Part shown: piece by piece, positions 16,661 to 26,068 of the stretch
How the letters are laid out: the number at the start of each line of letters is the position of its first letter
Numbering within the stretch: the first letter of the stretch is position 1
Assembly: GCF_022565775.1 (NCBI RefSeq)
Contig: NZ_JAIUMC010000024.1
Span: 1 to 34,323 of the forward strand
DNA from: Natronospirillum sp.
GTDB taxonomy: Bacteria; Pseudomonadota; Gammaproteobacteria; Pseudomonadales; Natronospirillaceae
DNA length: 34,323 bases
Reading direction: 5' to 3'
The notes under the pieces: model-generated
Told to the model about the DNA's origin: nothing
The model's database searches: none
Seen by the model: the letters and a program-made list of their open reading frames with translations, nothing else
Made by a program: the position numbers and the translations under genes

Positions 16661-18829
16661 ATGCATCCAGCAACCGAACTCTCCAATGCGCGCCACGCCC
16701 GCCCCTTCGACGATCTGGGTCTGCACAGCAGACCCGAAGGCAAAGGGCTGGTCATTCGTGCCTGGTTTCCCCAGGCAGAGCGCATTGAAGCGACAGAGCT
16801 GAAAAGCGGCAAAGCACTTGGAGTACTGGACAGAGTGGATGCCGCGGGTCTGTTCGAGTTGCACCTGCCAAGGCGGCGCAAACGGTTCAGCTATCGGCTC
16901 ACCATTACTCTGGACGGGCACACCTTCACCCTGCTTGACGCCTACCAGTTCCCGGAGCGCGCCCACGAAGATTTCTTCTGCACCTCGGAAACCCTTTACC
17001 ACAATATGGGGGCCTGTCTGTGTCAGGCCACCACACCCGAGGGGCAAGCCATCGAAGGGGTGCGCTTTGCGGTCTATGCACCCAATGCGCGCGCGGTCAG
17101 CGTCATCGGTGATTTCAATCAGTGGGATGGGCGGCGCCACCCCATGATGAGCAGTCATGATGGAATCTGGCGCCTGTTCATCCCTGACCTGCAACCCGGC
17201 AGCGCTTACAAGTTCGAGCTTAAAAATGCGTCAGGTGACGTGCTGCCACACAAACAGGACCCCTACGGTGACTGGCATGCCCAACACCCGTCTTTTCATT
17301 CCGTGGTCTGGGATCATGAGGACTACACCTGGGCTGATCAGGAATGGCAGCAGCGCGAGGTCGGAGATCGGCGGCGCCAGCCCATGAGCATCTATGAGCT
17401 GCATGCCGGCTCGTGGCGCATGCATGAAGATGGTACTCCCCTGAACTATCGGGAGCTGGCAGTACAACTGATCCCCTACCTGCAGGACATGGGCTATACC
17501 CATGTCGAACTGATGCCCATCAGCGAGTACCCATTTGACGGTTCCTGGGGCTATCAACCTGTGGGGCTGTTCGCACCGTCCAGCCGCTTCGGCACCCCGG
17601 ATGACTTCAAGTATTTCGTTGACCAGTGCCACCAGGCCGGTATCGCTGTCATCGTCGACTGGGTGCCCGCCCATTTCCCGGCTGACCCGCATGGTCTGGC
17701 GAAATTCGACGGCACCGCGCTCTACGAATATGAAGACCCGCGACGCGGCTGGCACCCGGACTGGAACAGCTTCATCTACGATTATGGCCGCACCACCGTC
17801 ACCGACTTTCTGATTTCCAGCGCCATGGTCTGGCTGGAGCGTTATCACGTGGACGGCATTCGCGTCGATGCGGTGGCTTCCATGCTCTACCTCGACTATT
17901 CACGGGAAGAAGGCGACTGGGTGCCCAATGTCGATGGCGGCAACGAGAACTACGAGGCCATTGCCTTCGTCAAGCGCTTCAATGAGGCCGTCTACGGGCG
18001 CTTCCCCAAGTGTTTCACTGTCGCCGAGGAGTCGACATCGTTCCCCGGCGTGTCGAAGCCCACCTATCTGGGCGGCCTGGGTTTTGGCTTCAAGTGGAAC
18101 ATGGGTTGGATGCACGACACTCTGGAATACGTCCGCAAGGATCCGGTCTATCGCCAGCATCACCATGGTGAGCTGACCTTCAGTCTGATCTATGCCTTTG
18201 ACGAGAATTTCGTTCTGCCCCTGTCGCACGATGAAGTCGTGCATGGCAAGGGCACCATTCTGGACCGGATGCCGGGTGATGAATGGCAGCAGATGGCCAA
18301 TCTGCGCACCTACTACGCCTTCATGTACACCCATCCAGGCAAGAAACTGAACTTCATGGGCAATGAGTTCGGTGCCACCCAGGAGTGGAGCCATCAGCGC
18401 CCGCTCGACTGGTGGCTGCTGGACTATCCGCGCCACCGAGGGTGTCAGCAGCTGGTGCGTGACCTGAACCGACTCTATACCACGCTGCCCGCGCTGCACC
18501 GGCTGGATCATGAGCCGGAGGGCTTTCGCTGGATCAATTACGATGATGCAGGCTCCAGCGTCATCAGCTTCTGTCGCATGGATGGCGAGGGAGGCCTGGT
18601 CGTGGTGGTGAGCAACTTCACGCCCATGCCCCATGAGCATTACCGTATTGGTGTACCGGAAGGCGGGCAATATGAGGTGATACTCAACACCGATTCCGAG
18701 TACTATTGGGGCAGCAACTTCGATGCGGGCCAGTATCTCCACAGTTTGGATGATCCCCAAGATGGCCTGCCCTGTAGTCTGGAATTGCGGCTGCCCCCGC
18801 TGGGCACCGTCATTCTCAAGAGGAACTGA
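16661..18829 (+). CDS. glgB: 1,4-alpha-glucan branching enzyme
   Basis: Makes alpha-1,6 branches in glycogen. The 722-residue length matches E. coli GlgB (728), including both N-terminal carbohydrate-binding modules (about 1-110 and 115-225). The GH13 barrel carries GSWGYQPVGLFAPSSRFG and the catalytic residues Asp403 (DGIRVDAV), Glu456 (VAEEST) and the transition-state Asp in LSHDEVVHGKG. The C-terminal all-beta domain is complete. The start at 16661 has only a distant AGGA (about 12 bases). glgX follows 11 bases after the stop, so the two are surely one transcript. glgA, glgC and glgP are not in the window. Confidence 0.97.
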   Translation: MHPATELSNARHARPFDDLGLHSRPEGKGLVIRAWFPQAERIEATELKSGKALGVLDRVDAAGLFELHLPRRRKRFSYRLTITLDGHTFTLLDAYQFPERAHEDFFCTSETLYHNMGACLCQATTPEGQAIEGVRFAVYAPNARAVSVIGDFNQWDGRRHPMMSSHDGIWRLFIPDLQPGSAYKFELKNASGDVLPHKQDPYGDWHAQHPSFHSVVWDHEDYTWADQEWQQREVGDRRRQPMSIYELHAGSWRMHEDGTPLNYRELAVQLIPYLQDMGYTHVELMPISEYPFDGSWGYQPVGLFAPSSRFGTPDDFKYFVDQCHQAGIAVIVDWVPAHFPADPHGLAKFDGTALYEYEDPRRGWHPDWNSFIYDYGRTTVTDFLISSAMVWLERYHVDGIRVDAVASMLYLDYSREEGDWVPNVDGGNENYEAIAFVKRFNEAVYGRFPKCFTVAEESTSFPGVSKPTYLGGLGFGFKWNMGWMHDTLEYVRKDPVYRQHHHGELTFSLIYAFDENFVLPLSHDEVVHGKGTILDRMPGDEWQQMANLRTYYAFMYTHPGKKLNFMGNEFGATQEWSHQRPLDWWLLDYPRHRGCQQLVRDLNRLYTTLPALHRLDHEPEGFRWINYDDAGSSVISFCRMDGEGGLVVVVSNFTPMPHEHYRIGVPEGGQYEVILNTDSEYYWGSNFDAGQYLHSLDDPQDGLPCSLELRLPPLGTVILKRN

Positions 18830-18840
18830 CTGTCAGTACA

Positions 18841-20976
18841 ATGAATCTGAGATTTCATTCTGCCTCCAGCCATCCGGGAGGGCGCCCGTTTCCGTTGGGC
18901 GCTCAGCCCGATGCCGAGGGCTGCAATTTTGCCGTCTACAGCCCCTTTGCCTCGGGCATGACACTCTGTCTGTTCGATGCCGAGGGCCGGGAAACCGACA
19001 AATTGCCGATGACCGAGCGTTCGGGCAATGTTTGGCATATCCGAGTCGATGGTATCAGGCCGGGTCAGGCGTATGGTTTTCGGGCGGAAGGCGCTTTCGA
19101 TCCGCCGAAGCAGCTCTATTTCAATCCTGCCAAGCTGTTGCTGGATCCCTACGCGCAGGCATTGTCCCGTCCGGCCGAATTCCACCCCAGCATGTCCACA
19201 CTGGTCCGCGGCAGCGCGCATGACGCCTGCCCTGAAGACAGCGCTTCCGCCATGCCCAAGGGCCTGGTAGTCGATCACAGCGATTTCGACTGGGAGGGCG
19301 ACCAGTTGCTGCACACGCCCTGGAACCAGACCATTGTCTACGAGACACATGTTCGGGGTATCAGCAAACAGCATCCTGATGTGCCGCCAGAGCACCAGGG
19401 TACCTATCTCGGCATGGCACACCCGGCCGTCATCCTGCACCTGCAACAGCTTGGCGTCACCGCTGTGCAACTGTTGCCGATACAGAGCTTCATGCCCGAA
19501 CCCAGGCTGACAGACATGGCGCTGACCAACTACTGGGGGTACAACCCCATCAACTGGTTTGCACCCGATCCGCGCTATGCGACCCGTGATGCAGTCAACG
19601 AGTTCAAGACTCTGGTACGCACGCTGCATCAGGCCGGCATAGAAGTGATCATGGACGTGGTTTACAACCACACTGCGGAGTCTGATGCCAAAGGATGCAC
19701 ACTCAACCTGCTGGGCCTGAATGCCGAGCAATCCTACCGGTTTACACATGACGGCACCCGTTTCATCAATGACACGGGCTGCGGCAATACCGTCAATGTG
19801 CATCAGACAGCAACGCTCAAGCTGATCATGGACAGCCTGCGCTTCTGGGTAGAGACCTATCACATTGATGGTTTCCGGTTCGACCTGGCGGTCACGCTGG
19901 GGCGGGAGCAGCGCCATTTCAGCCCCTATTCCGCCTTCTTCAAGGTATTGGCCCAGGACCCGCTGCTCAGTCGGGTCAAGCTGATAGCCGAGCCCTGGGA
20001 CATCGGACCCAGTGGCTATCAACTGGGCCAGTTTCCGGACCACTGGTATGAATGCAACGACCGCTACCGGGATATCGTGCGTGCGTTCTGGCGTGGTGAT
20101 GAGGGGCTGCTGCCGGATTTCTGCACCCGGCTGATGGGGTCGCGCGATCTGCTGCAAAAGGGCGTGCGCGATTTTTCCAGCAGCCTGAATTACATCACCT
20201 ACCATGATGGCTACACGCTGGAAGACCTGGTCAGCTACGAGCAGCGCCACAATGAACTGAACGGAGAAGACAATCAGGACGGCCACGGACACAACCTCAG
20301 TGCCAACCATGGCATCGAGGGACCTACCGACGACCCTGACATTCTGGCCCTGCGCCAGCGCCAGAAGCGCAACTTGCTCGCTACCCTGATGCTGTCGCAG
20401 GGAGCTGTGCACATGCTGGGCGGCGACGAACTCGGTCGGACCCAACAGGGCAATAACAATGCCTACTGCCAGGACAACCCCATCAGCTGGTATGACTGGG
20501 ACAGTACAGATGACTCACTGGTGGCTTTTGTGCAGCGTCTTGTCCGGATTCGCCAGAGCTCCAGTCTGTTTCATGATCTGGTCTTCAATCCGGAAGACCT
20601 GGCCGATGGGCCTGCGCACTCGGATGCTGTGCACTGGTTCAATGCCGACGGGGAAATCATGCGCATCGAAGACTGGCACAATCCTCAGTGCCGCACTGTA
20701 GGCGTGTTGCTTTCGCCGGCTGTTGAGGAGTTGTCTTCCGGGCTGGCGTCCTGCGGGGAATATTTTCTGTGGTTGATCAATGCCAGCGATGAAGCGGCCA
20801 GTTTCAGGTTGCCAGACACCGATGTAGACGCTTGGCCAGTCCTGCTGGACACCGGACACGACGGAGAGGAAAGCACGCTTCCCGCGGCAGAGAGCCACTA
20901 TGAGCTACTGCCGCGCAGTCTGTGTCTTCTGGGCTGCTTCCGGCCTGATGTGCCAGCGGCTCAGTCCTCGGGTTGA
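18841..20976 (+). CDS. glgX: Glycogen debranching enzyme GlgX
   Basis: Isoamylase-type GH13 enzyme that hydrolyses alpha-1,6 branches left after phosphorylase trimming. In order: an N-terminal CBM48 domain (PFPLGAQPDAEGCNFAVYS), the NYWGYNPINWFAPDPRY block, EVIMDVVYNHTAE, the nucleophile Asp348 in GFRFDLAV, the acid/base Glu384 in AEPWDIGPSGYQ, and the third Asp in YHDGYTLEDLV. GDELGRTQQGNNNAYCQD is typical of GlgX/isoamylase. The length of 711 fits the family (E. coli 657). The 3' end overlaps the convergent ComFB-domain gene by 16 bases. Confidence 0.96.
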   Translation: MNLRFHSASSHPGGRPFPLGAQPDAEGCNFAVYSPFASGMTLCLFDAEGRETDKLPMTERSGNVWHIRVDGIRPGQAYGFRAEGAFDPPKQLYFNPAKLLLDPYAQALSRPAEFHPSMSTLVRGSAHDACPEDSASAMPKGLVVDHSDFDWEGDQLLHTPWNQTIVYETHVRGISKQHPDVPPEHQGTYLGMAHPAVILHLQQLGVTAVQLLPIQSFMPEPRLTDMALTNYWGYNPINWFAPDPRYATRDAVNEFKTLVRTLHQAGIEVIMDVVYNHTAESDAKGCTLNLLGLNAEQSYRFTHDGTRFINDTGCGNTVNVHQTATLKLIMDSLRFWVETYHIDGFRFDLAVTLGREQRHFSPYSAFFKVLAQDPLLSRVKLIAEPWDIGPSGYQLGQFPDHWYECNDRYRDIVRAFWRGDEGLLPDFCTRLMGSRDLLQKGVRDFSSSLNYITYHDGYTLEDLVSYEQRHNELNGEDNQDGHGHNLSANHGIEGPTDDPDILALRQRQKRNLLATLMLSQGAVHMLGGDELGRTQQGNNNAYCQDNPISWYDWDSTDDSLVAFVQRLVRIRQSSSLFHDLVFNPEDLADGPAHSDAVHWFNADGEIMRIEDWHNPQCRTVGVLLSPAVEELSSGLASCGEYFLWLINASDEAASFRLPDTDVDAWPVLLDTGHDGEESTLPAAESHYELLPRSLCLLGCFRPDVPAAQSSG

Positions 20977-21236
20977 TTTCGGTGTGAGATAACATATTCC
21001 ACGGCTGCGGCGACCGCGTCGTGGACTTGGCTGCGCATCTTTTCCATCTCACGGCCCGTCAGAAAGAAGGCCATGTCCACGGAATAGCGATAGTAGCGTG
21101 CCGGCAACTGATTGAGCGCCAGGCAAGCAACATCTTCCATTTCTTCCCGGGTCAACCCCCGCTGACTGAACGAATCCACCAGGTGGTCAACCACCAGATC
21201 CTCGTAGTAGTTGCTGATGTCTTCTTTAATCGACAT
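20961..21236 (-). CDS. ComFB-domain protein (putative cyclic-dinucleotide receptor)
   Basis: A 91-residue cytoplasmic protein that is essentially one ComFB domain: NYYEDLVVDHLVD near the N-terminus, then EEMEDVACLALNQLPARYYRYSV, the family signature. The name comes from the Bacillus late-competence locus. More recently ComFB proteins have been reported as c-di-GMP/c-di-AMP receptors in cyanobacteria; that this one binds such ligands is inference. GAGG nine bases upstream favours the start at 21236 over the ATG at 21251. It follows parC by about 80 bases on the same strand, and its 3' end overlaps that of glgX. Confidence 0.85.
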   Translation of the reverse strand: MSIKEDISNYYEDLVVDHLVDSFSQRGLTREEMEDVACLALNQLPARYYRYSVDMAFFLTGREMEKMRSQVHDAVAAAVEYVISHRNQPED

Positions 21237-21316
21237 GGCATCGGGCCTCATTGAATGGATGATATTGCCTGAAAGTGTAGACCAGAACAGACGCCTTCGC
21301 GGCCGTGTTCCCGGCT

Positions 21317-23563
21317 TTATTCGGCCTGCAGCCGCTCCACCTTCTGGAAGCCGCGCGGCAGCTTGCTGCCCCGGCGCCCGCGCTCACCCAGGTACTGAGC
21401 CAGATCAGACCCTTTCAGGGTCAGGGTGCGCTTGCCGGAGACCAGCACCAGTGCCTGGCCGGGCTGCAACACCATCCAGTCGACGACAAACTCTTCACCC
21501 TTGGTGGCTCTGGTCGCCGGAATATTGATCATTTTGTTGCCCTTGCCCTTGGCCAGTTCCGGCAGATCGCCGACCGCAAACAGCAAAAGTCTGCCTTCAT
21601 TGGTCACCAGGGCCAGTTGATCATGCAGCGGATCACTCACCCGGCGGGGCGGCAGGACATCACTGCCCTTGGGCAGCGTCAGCACGGCCTTGCCGTTGCG
21701 GTTCTTGCCGACCAGATTGTCATACCGGGTGCGAAAGCCGTAGCCGGCCGTGGACCCCAGCAGATAGTGGCTGTCACCCTCATCCAGCAACACGCCACGA
21801 TAGGCGCAATTGGGTGGCAGTGTCAGCCGGCCACTGACCGGCTCACCCTGACCGCGAGCGCTGGGCAGCGTATGCGTGGGCAGGGCATAGGCCCGCCCGG
21901 TATGATCCAGCAATATGGTCGATTGGTTGGAGCGGCCATGCGCTGCGCAGGCAAACTGGTCACCGGACTTGTAGCTGAGCGCCGCCGGGTCTAGCTCATG
22001 GCCCTTGCCCGAGCGTATCCAGCCCTTCTCAGACAGGATGACAGTCACCGGTTCGTTGGGCATCAGATCGCTTTCACTGAACGCATTGGCTTCCTGCCTG
22101 ACCACCAGCGGGCTGCGCCGCTCGTCGCCATAGGTCTCGGCATCGGCCAGCAGTTCTTTCTTGATCAGATTGCGCATACGCGCATCCGACTTCAGGGTTT
22201 TCTCCAGACGATCACGCTCCGCCTGAAGTTCTTCCTGCTCACCGCGAATCTTCATTTCTTCGAGCCGCGCCAAATGGCGCAGGCGCAGCTCGAGGATAGC
22301 TTCCGCCTGCACATCCGACAGACCGAAACGACGCATCAGTTCTGCCTTGGGCTTTTCTTCCTCGCGGATGATGGCAATAACTTCATCAATATTCAGATAG
22401 GCCACCAGCAGGCCATCCAGAATGTGCAGCCGATCGTTGACCTTGTCCAGGCGGTACTGCAGCCGACGGCGCACTGTTTCACGCCGGAAGCCGAGCCACT
22501 CAGTGAGGATCTGGCGCAAGTCCCGCACGCCCGGACGGCCGTCCAGGCCAATCATGTTCATATTGACCCGGTAGGTCTTTTCCAGGTCCGTGGTGGCAAA
22601 AAGATGCTGCATCAGCGCATCGACGTCGACCCGATTGGAGCGCGGTGTGATCACCAGGCGCGTAGGGTTTTCATGATCCGACTCGTCACGCAGGTCGGTA
22701 ACCATGGGCAGTTTCTTGGCCTGCATCTGCTGGGCGATCTGCGTCAGCACCTTGCTTGGTGAGGCCTGAAACGGCAGTTCGGTAACGATGATGTCACCCT
22801 GCTCCACCTCGTAGATGGCACGCTTGCGCAGGCTGCCCCGACCCGTGGTGTAGAGCTTCTCGATGTCATCGCGCGGGGTGATGATCTCCGCACCGGTGGG
22901 GTAGTCCGGCCCTTTTACGTGCAACAACAGGTCCTGTACCGTCGCCTCGGGCTGATCGAGGAGATGAACGCAGGCGGATACCACTTCGCGCAGGTTGTGT
23001 GGTGGCACATCGGTGGCCATGCCTACGGCAATACCCGTGGTGCCATTGAGTAGCACATGCGGCAGCCGTGAGGGCAGTATTTCCGGCTCATTCAGAGTGC
23101 CGTCAAAGTTCGGCACCCAGTCAACCGTGCCTTGGCCCAGTTCACTGAGCAGCGTGTCCGCAAAGGGGGCCAGGCGTGACTCGGTGTAACGCATGGCAGC
23201 GAAAGATTTGGGATCGTCGGGTGAACCCCAGTTGCCCTGCCCATCCACCAATGGGTAGCGGTAGGAGAACGGCTGCGCCATCAGCACCATGGCCTCATAG
23301 CAGGCACTGTCGCCGTGCGGGTGATACTTGCCCAGCACATCACCCACGGTGCGCGCCGATTTCTTGTACTTGGCCGTATTCTTCAGGCCCAGCTCGCTCA
23401 TCGCATAGATGATTCGCCGCTGAACCGGTTTCAGACCGTCCCCGATATGGGGCAGCGCCCGGTCCAGAATGACATACATGGAGTAGTCCAGGTACGCTTT
23501 TTCGGTAAACTGGGCGAGCGAAATGCGTTCGACGCCATCCTGATCGAGGATAGTATTGCTCAT
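21317..23563 (-). CDS. parC: DNA topoisomerase IV subunit A
   Basis: DNA-cleaving subunit of the decatenating type II topoisomerase. From 23563 the protein has 748 residues, as for E. coli ParC (752). The quinolone region reads [12 protein letters not shown] with Ser86 and Glu90, the sensitive-type residues. The catalytic Tyr126 lies in [10 protein letters not shown] shortened ParC-type C-terminal domain with beta-pinwheel blades follows; it lacks the GyrA-box, which separates it from GyrA. The frame is open 40 codons upstream to 23683, but homology starts at [10 protein letters not shown]. parE is not adjacent. Confidence 0.97.
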   Translation of the reverse strand: MSNTILDQDGVERISLAQFTEKAYLDYSMYVILDRALPHIGDGLKPVQRRIIYAMSELGLKNTAKYKKSARTVGDVLGKYHPHGDSACYEAMVLMAQPFSYRYPLVDGQGNWGSPDDPKSFAAMRYTESRLAPFADTLLSELGQGTVDWVPNFDGTLNEPEILPSRLPHVLLNGTTGIAVGMATDVPPHNLREVVSACVHLLDQPEATVQDLLLHVKGPDYPTGAEIITPRDDIEKLYTTGRGSLRKRAIYEVEQGDIIVTELPFQASPSKVLTQIAQQMQAKKLPMVTDLRDESDHENPTRLVITPRSNRVDVDALMQHLFATTDLEKTYRVNMNMIGLDGRPGVRDLRQILTEWLGFRRETVRRRLQYRLDKVNDRLHILDGLLVAYLNIDEVIAIIREEEKPKAELMRRFGLSDVQAEAILELRLRHLARLEEMKIRGEQEELQAERDRLEKTLKSDARMRNLIKKELLADAETYGDERRSPLVVRQEANAFSESDLMPNEPVTVILSEKGWIRSGKGHELDPAALSYKSGDQFACAAHGRSNQSTILLDHTGRAYALPTHTLPSARGQGEPVSGRLTLPPNCAYRGVLLDEGDSHYLLGSTAGYGFRTRYDNLVGKNRNGKAVLTLPKGSDVLPPRRVSDPLHDQLALVTNEGRLLLFAVGDLPELAKGKGNKMINIPATRATKGEEFVVDWMVLQPGQALVLVSGKRTLTLKGSDLAQYLGERGRRGSKLPRGFQKVERLQAE

Positions 23564-23718
23564 GTTTGACTGTCCGTTGACTCTTTGATTACCGCATTTG
23601 CTGTCCAGGCCTGCCATGGTGGCTGCCTGATCCGGTACAATCGGCTTTTGGCTGCACCCGACCTGTCTTGCGGAGGGCTGCAACCGATTGCCAATTCGCT
23701 GTTGTTACAGGGTTCTCT

Positions 23719-26040
23719 ATGTCCCGCGCTTTACGTGCCTTGCGTTATCTGGTCCTGCTGGTACTGATCCTGGTATCCACGGTAGCCATGACCCTGTTCT
23801 ATTATCTGCAGGGCAGTCTGCCGGTGCTGGAAGGCAATCATATTGTACCCGGTCTGCGCGCCAAGGTGGATGTCGCGCGCGATGACTACGGCGTTCCCAC
23901 TCTGTTCGGTACCCACCGGGAAGATATCGCCTTCGGCCTCGGCTTCCTGCATGCTCAGGAGCGCTTTTTCCAGATGGACCTGTTGCGCCGCCAGCCCGCC
24001 GGTGAACTGTCGGCATTGCTGGGGGCCGGGTCACTGACCGCTGATCGCCAGCGACGACCTTACCAGATGCGCGCCCTGGCCGGGCGTGTTATTGCCGACG
24101 CAGGCGTCAGACAGCGCAGCATCATCGAATCTTATACCCGGGGTGTCAACCAGGGACTGCAGACACTGAGCCAGCCCCCCTTCGAATACCTGCTGCTGCA
24201 GAGCGAGCCGGAGCCCTGGGTGCCGGAAGATTCTGTGCTGGTGATGCTGTCAAGGTCAGTCAACCTGCACGAGCAGACGCTCGACCGCGCCCTGAGTCTC
24301 GAAGCGCTGCACCGGCACCTGCCGGAGGACTGGAGCCGGTTTATGCTGCAGGACCGCGGCGAGTGGGACGCGCCACTTGATGATAACGGCAGCCCGGCCT
24401 TGAGCAGTCTGCCGACAACACCCCTGCAGGACTGGGGCGTCAGTGATCGCCGCTCACATGCCCTGCCCCGCATCGGCCTGCCCGGAGGCGACGCCCTGGC
24501 AGTTAGCGGCGCATTCACTGAAGACGGCCATGCCTTGCTGGCCAGCAATGATTATCTGCCCCTGGAGCTGCCGGCCACCTGGTACCGGGCCCGCTGGCAA
24601 CTGCTGGAAAGCGGTCACAGGGCAACGGGGCTCACCTTGCCGGGCAACCCGATCATGTTCAATGGCAGCAATGAGCAGGTCGCCTGGACCTTCACCAATA
24701 CCTTGTTGCCCGCCGCGGATATCATCCGTCTGCAGGTGCGCGATAACACCTATCTGACGGCTGATGGCTGGGAGCCTTTCCGGGTGCAGGACGAATCGAT
24801 TGCTATCCGTGGCAGCTCTCCACAGGTCATGCAGACCCGCCATACCCGCTGGGGGCCGGTTATCGGCCAGGATGATGAAGGTCGTTGGCTGGCACTGCGC
24901 TGGAGTGCCCTGTCGACAGAAGGTGTCGACCTGACCCTGCTCGATATGGAAAACGTGACGACGATTGCCGAAGCCCTGCAGTACGCCGAGGCCGGAATAC
25001 CGACACAGAATCTGGTCGTGGCCGACCGGGCCGGCGACATTGCGTGGTCTTTGGCCGGCCCTTTGCCCGGAGAAGGCGTTGGCTCAGCACCTCTGGCCGG
25101 CGCTGACCTGACTACAAACGACAGCGAATGGTGGAACCGCGAAAGGCCCACATTGCTGGGGCGCGATCATCTCTGGCTGACCGGCCACCGGACACTGACA
25201 ACTCACCCGGCGCTGCAACGAGGTGACCATGACCTCGGAGTGCGCGGCCAGCAGATGCGTGATCAACTGCTGAATCTTGAGCAGGCCAGTGAACAAGCGC
25301 TGCTGGACATTCAACTGGACGACGGGGCACTGCTGCATGAACGCTGGCGGGCCCACCTGCTCGCCCTGCTTGAGCAGATCAATGTCAACCTGAATGCGTC
25401 GCTGCTGGCAGAGCTGGAGAGTGACGAGCCGCTGCGCGCGCGACCAGACAGTCTGGCCTACCCATTGGTTAGAGCCTACCGACAGGCCGTGCTGGAGCGC
25501 ACCCTCGGCCCGGTCTATGCACAACTGGCAGAGCGCAGCCGGGTATTTGATGTACGTCATGTACTGCGCCAGGTCGAATACCCGCTCTGGGCGCTGACCA
25601 ATGAGGCCCCGGAATCAGCACTGAATCCAGCCTTCGACAACTGGGAAGCCTTGTGGGAAGATGCATTACTGGCCGCCATGGATGCGACCAGCAATGAACT
25701 GGGGCCACTGACATGGTCACAGCAGAATGATGGCGCCTGGCGCCACCCGCTGAGCCAGTGGGTGCCCGCACTCGCACCGGCACTCAATCTGCCTGCTGAC
25801 GGCCTGCCCGGTGACTACTACATGCCGCGCATTCAAGGTCCCCAGCTCAGCGCCAGCCAGCGTATGGTAGTCGCACCCGGGCGCGAACACGAGGGACTGT
25901 TTCATCAGGCTGGAAGCCAAAGCGGCCACCCTATCAGCCCCTATTATCGCATCGGACATTCAGACTGGCTGAACGCGAATCCGGCTCCGCTGCTACCCGG
26001 ACCGGCACGCTATCAGATGTCGCTGTTCCCCCAGCGCTGA
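23719..26040 (+). CDS. Penicillin-acylase-family (S45) homologue lacking the catalytic Ser
   Basis: Envelope protein of the N-terminal-nucleophile acylase family (penicillin G acylase, AHL acylases). An N-terminal hydrophobic segment (about 9-30) anchors or exports it. The family layout is intact: VARDDYGVPTLFGTHREDIAFGLGF (51-75), the subunit-junction region (about 250-290), TLPGNPIMFNGSNEQVAWTFTN (306-327), VADRAGDIAWSLAG, and a C-terminal GSQSGHPISPYY. At the junction, where active members read GSNNWAVSG with Ser as the new N-terminus, this protein reads GGDALAVSG. The nucleophile position is Gly257, so neither autocleavage nor the usual chemistry is expected. Start 23719 has AGGG seven bases upstream. 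Confidence 0.9.
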   Translation: MSRALRALRYLVLLVLILVSTVAMTLFYYLQGSLPVLEGNHIVPGLRAKVDVARDDYGVPTLFGTHREDIAFGLGFLHAQERFFQMDLLRRQPAGELSALLGAGSLTADRQRRPYQMRALAGRVIADAGVRQRSIIESYTRGVNQGLQTLSQPPFEYLLLQSEPEPWVPEDSVLVMLSRSVNLHEQTLDRALSLEALHRHLPEDWSRFMLQDRGEWDAPLDDNGSPALSSLPTTPLQDWGVSDRRSHALPRIGLPGGDALAVSGAFTEDGHALLASNDYLPLELPATWYRARWQLLESGHRATGLTLPGNPIMFNGSNEQVAWTFTNTLLPAADIIRLQVRDNTYLTADGWEPFRVQDESIAIRGSSPQVMQTRHTRWGPVIGQDDEGRWLALRWSALSTEGVDLTLLDMENVTTIAEALQYAEAGIPTQNLVVADRAGDIAWSLAGPLPGEGVGSAPLAGADLTTNDSEWWNRERPTLLGRDHLWLTGHRTLTTHPALQRGDHDLGVRGQQMRDQLLNLEQASEQALLDIQLDDGALLHERWRAHLLALLEQINVNLNASLLAELESDEPLRARPDSLAYPLVRAYRQAVLERTLGPVYAQLAERSRVFDVRHVLRQVEYPLWALTNEAPESALNPAFDNWEALWEDALLAAMDATSNELGPLTWSQQNDGAWRHPLSQWVPALAPALNLPADGLPGDYYMPRIQGPQLSASQRMVVAPGREHEGLFHQAGSQSGHPISPYYRIGHSDWLNANPAPLLPGPARYQMSLFPQR

Positions 26041-26068
26041 CGGGCAAGACCAAAGGAGCCGAAAAGGA

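Noticed and set aside
17900-18760. 286-residue open frame on the minus strand
   Set aside because: Antisense shadow of glgB; no ribosome site or domain supports it.
18703-20445. 580-residue open frame on the minus strand
   Set aside because: It is antisense to glgX, whose catalytic motifs are intact. The minus-strand product is His/Gln/Val-rich without recognisable domains.
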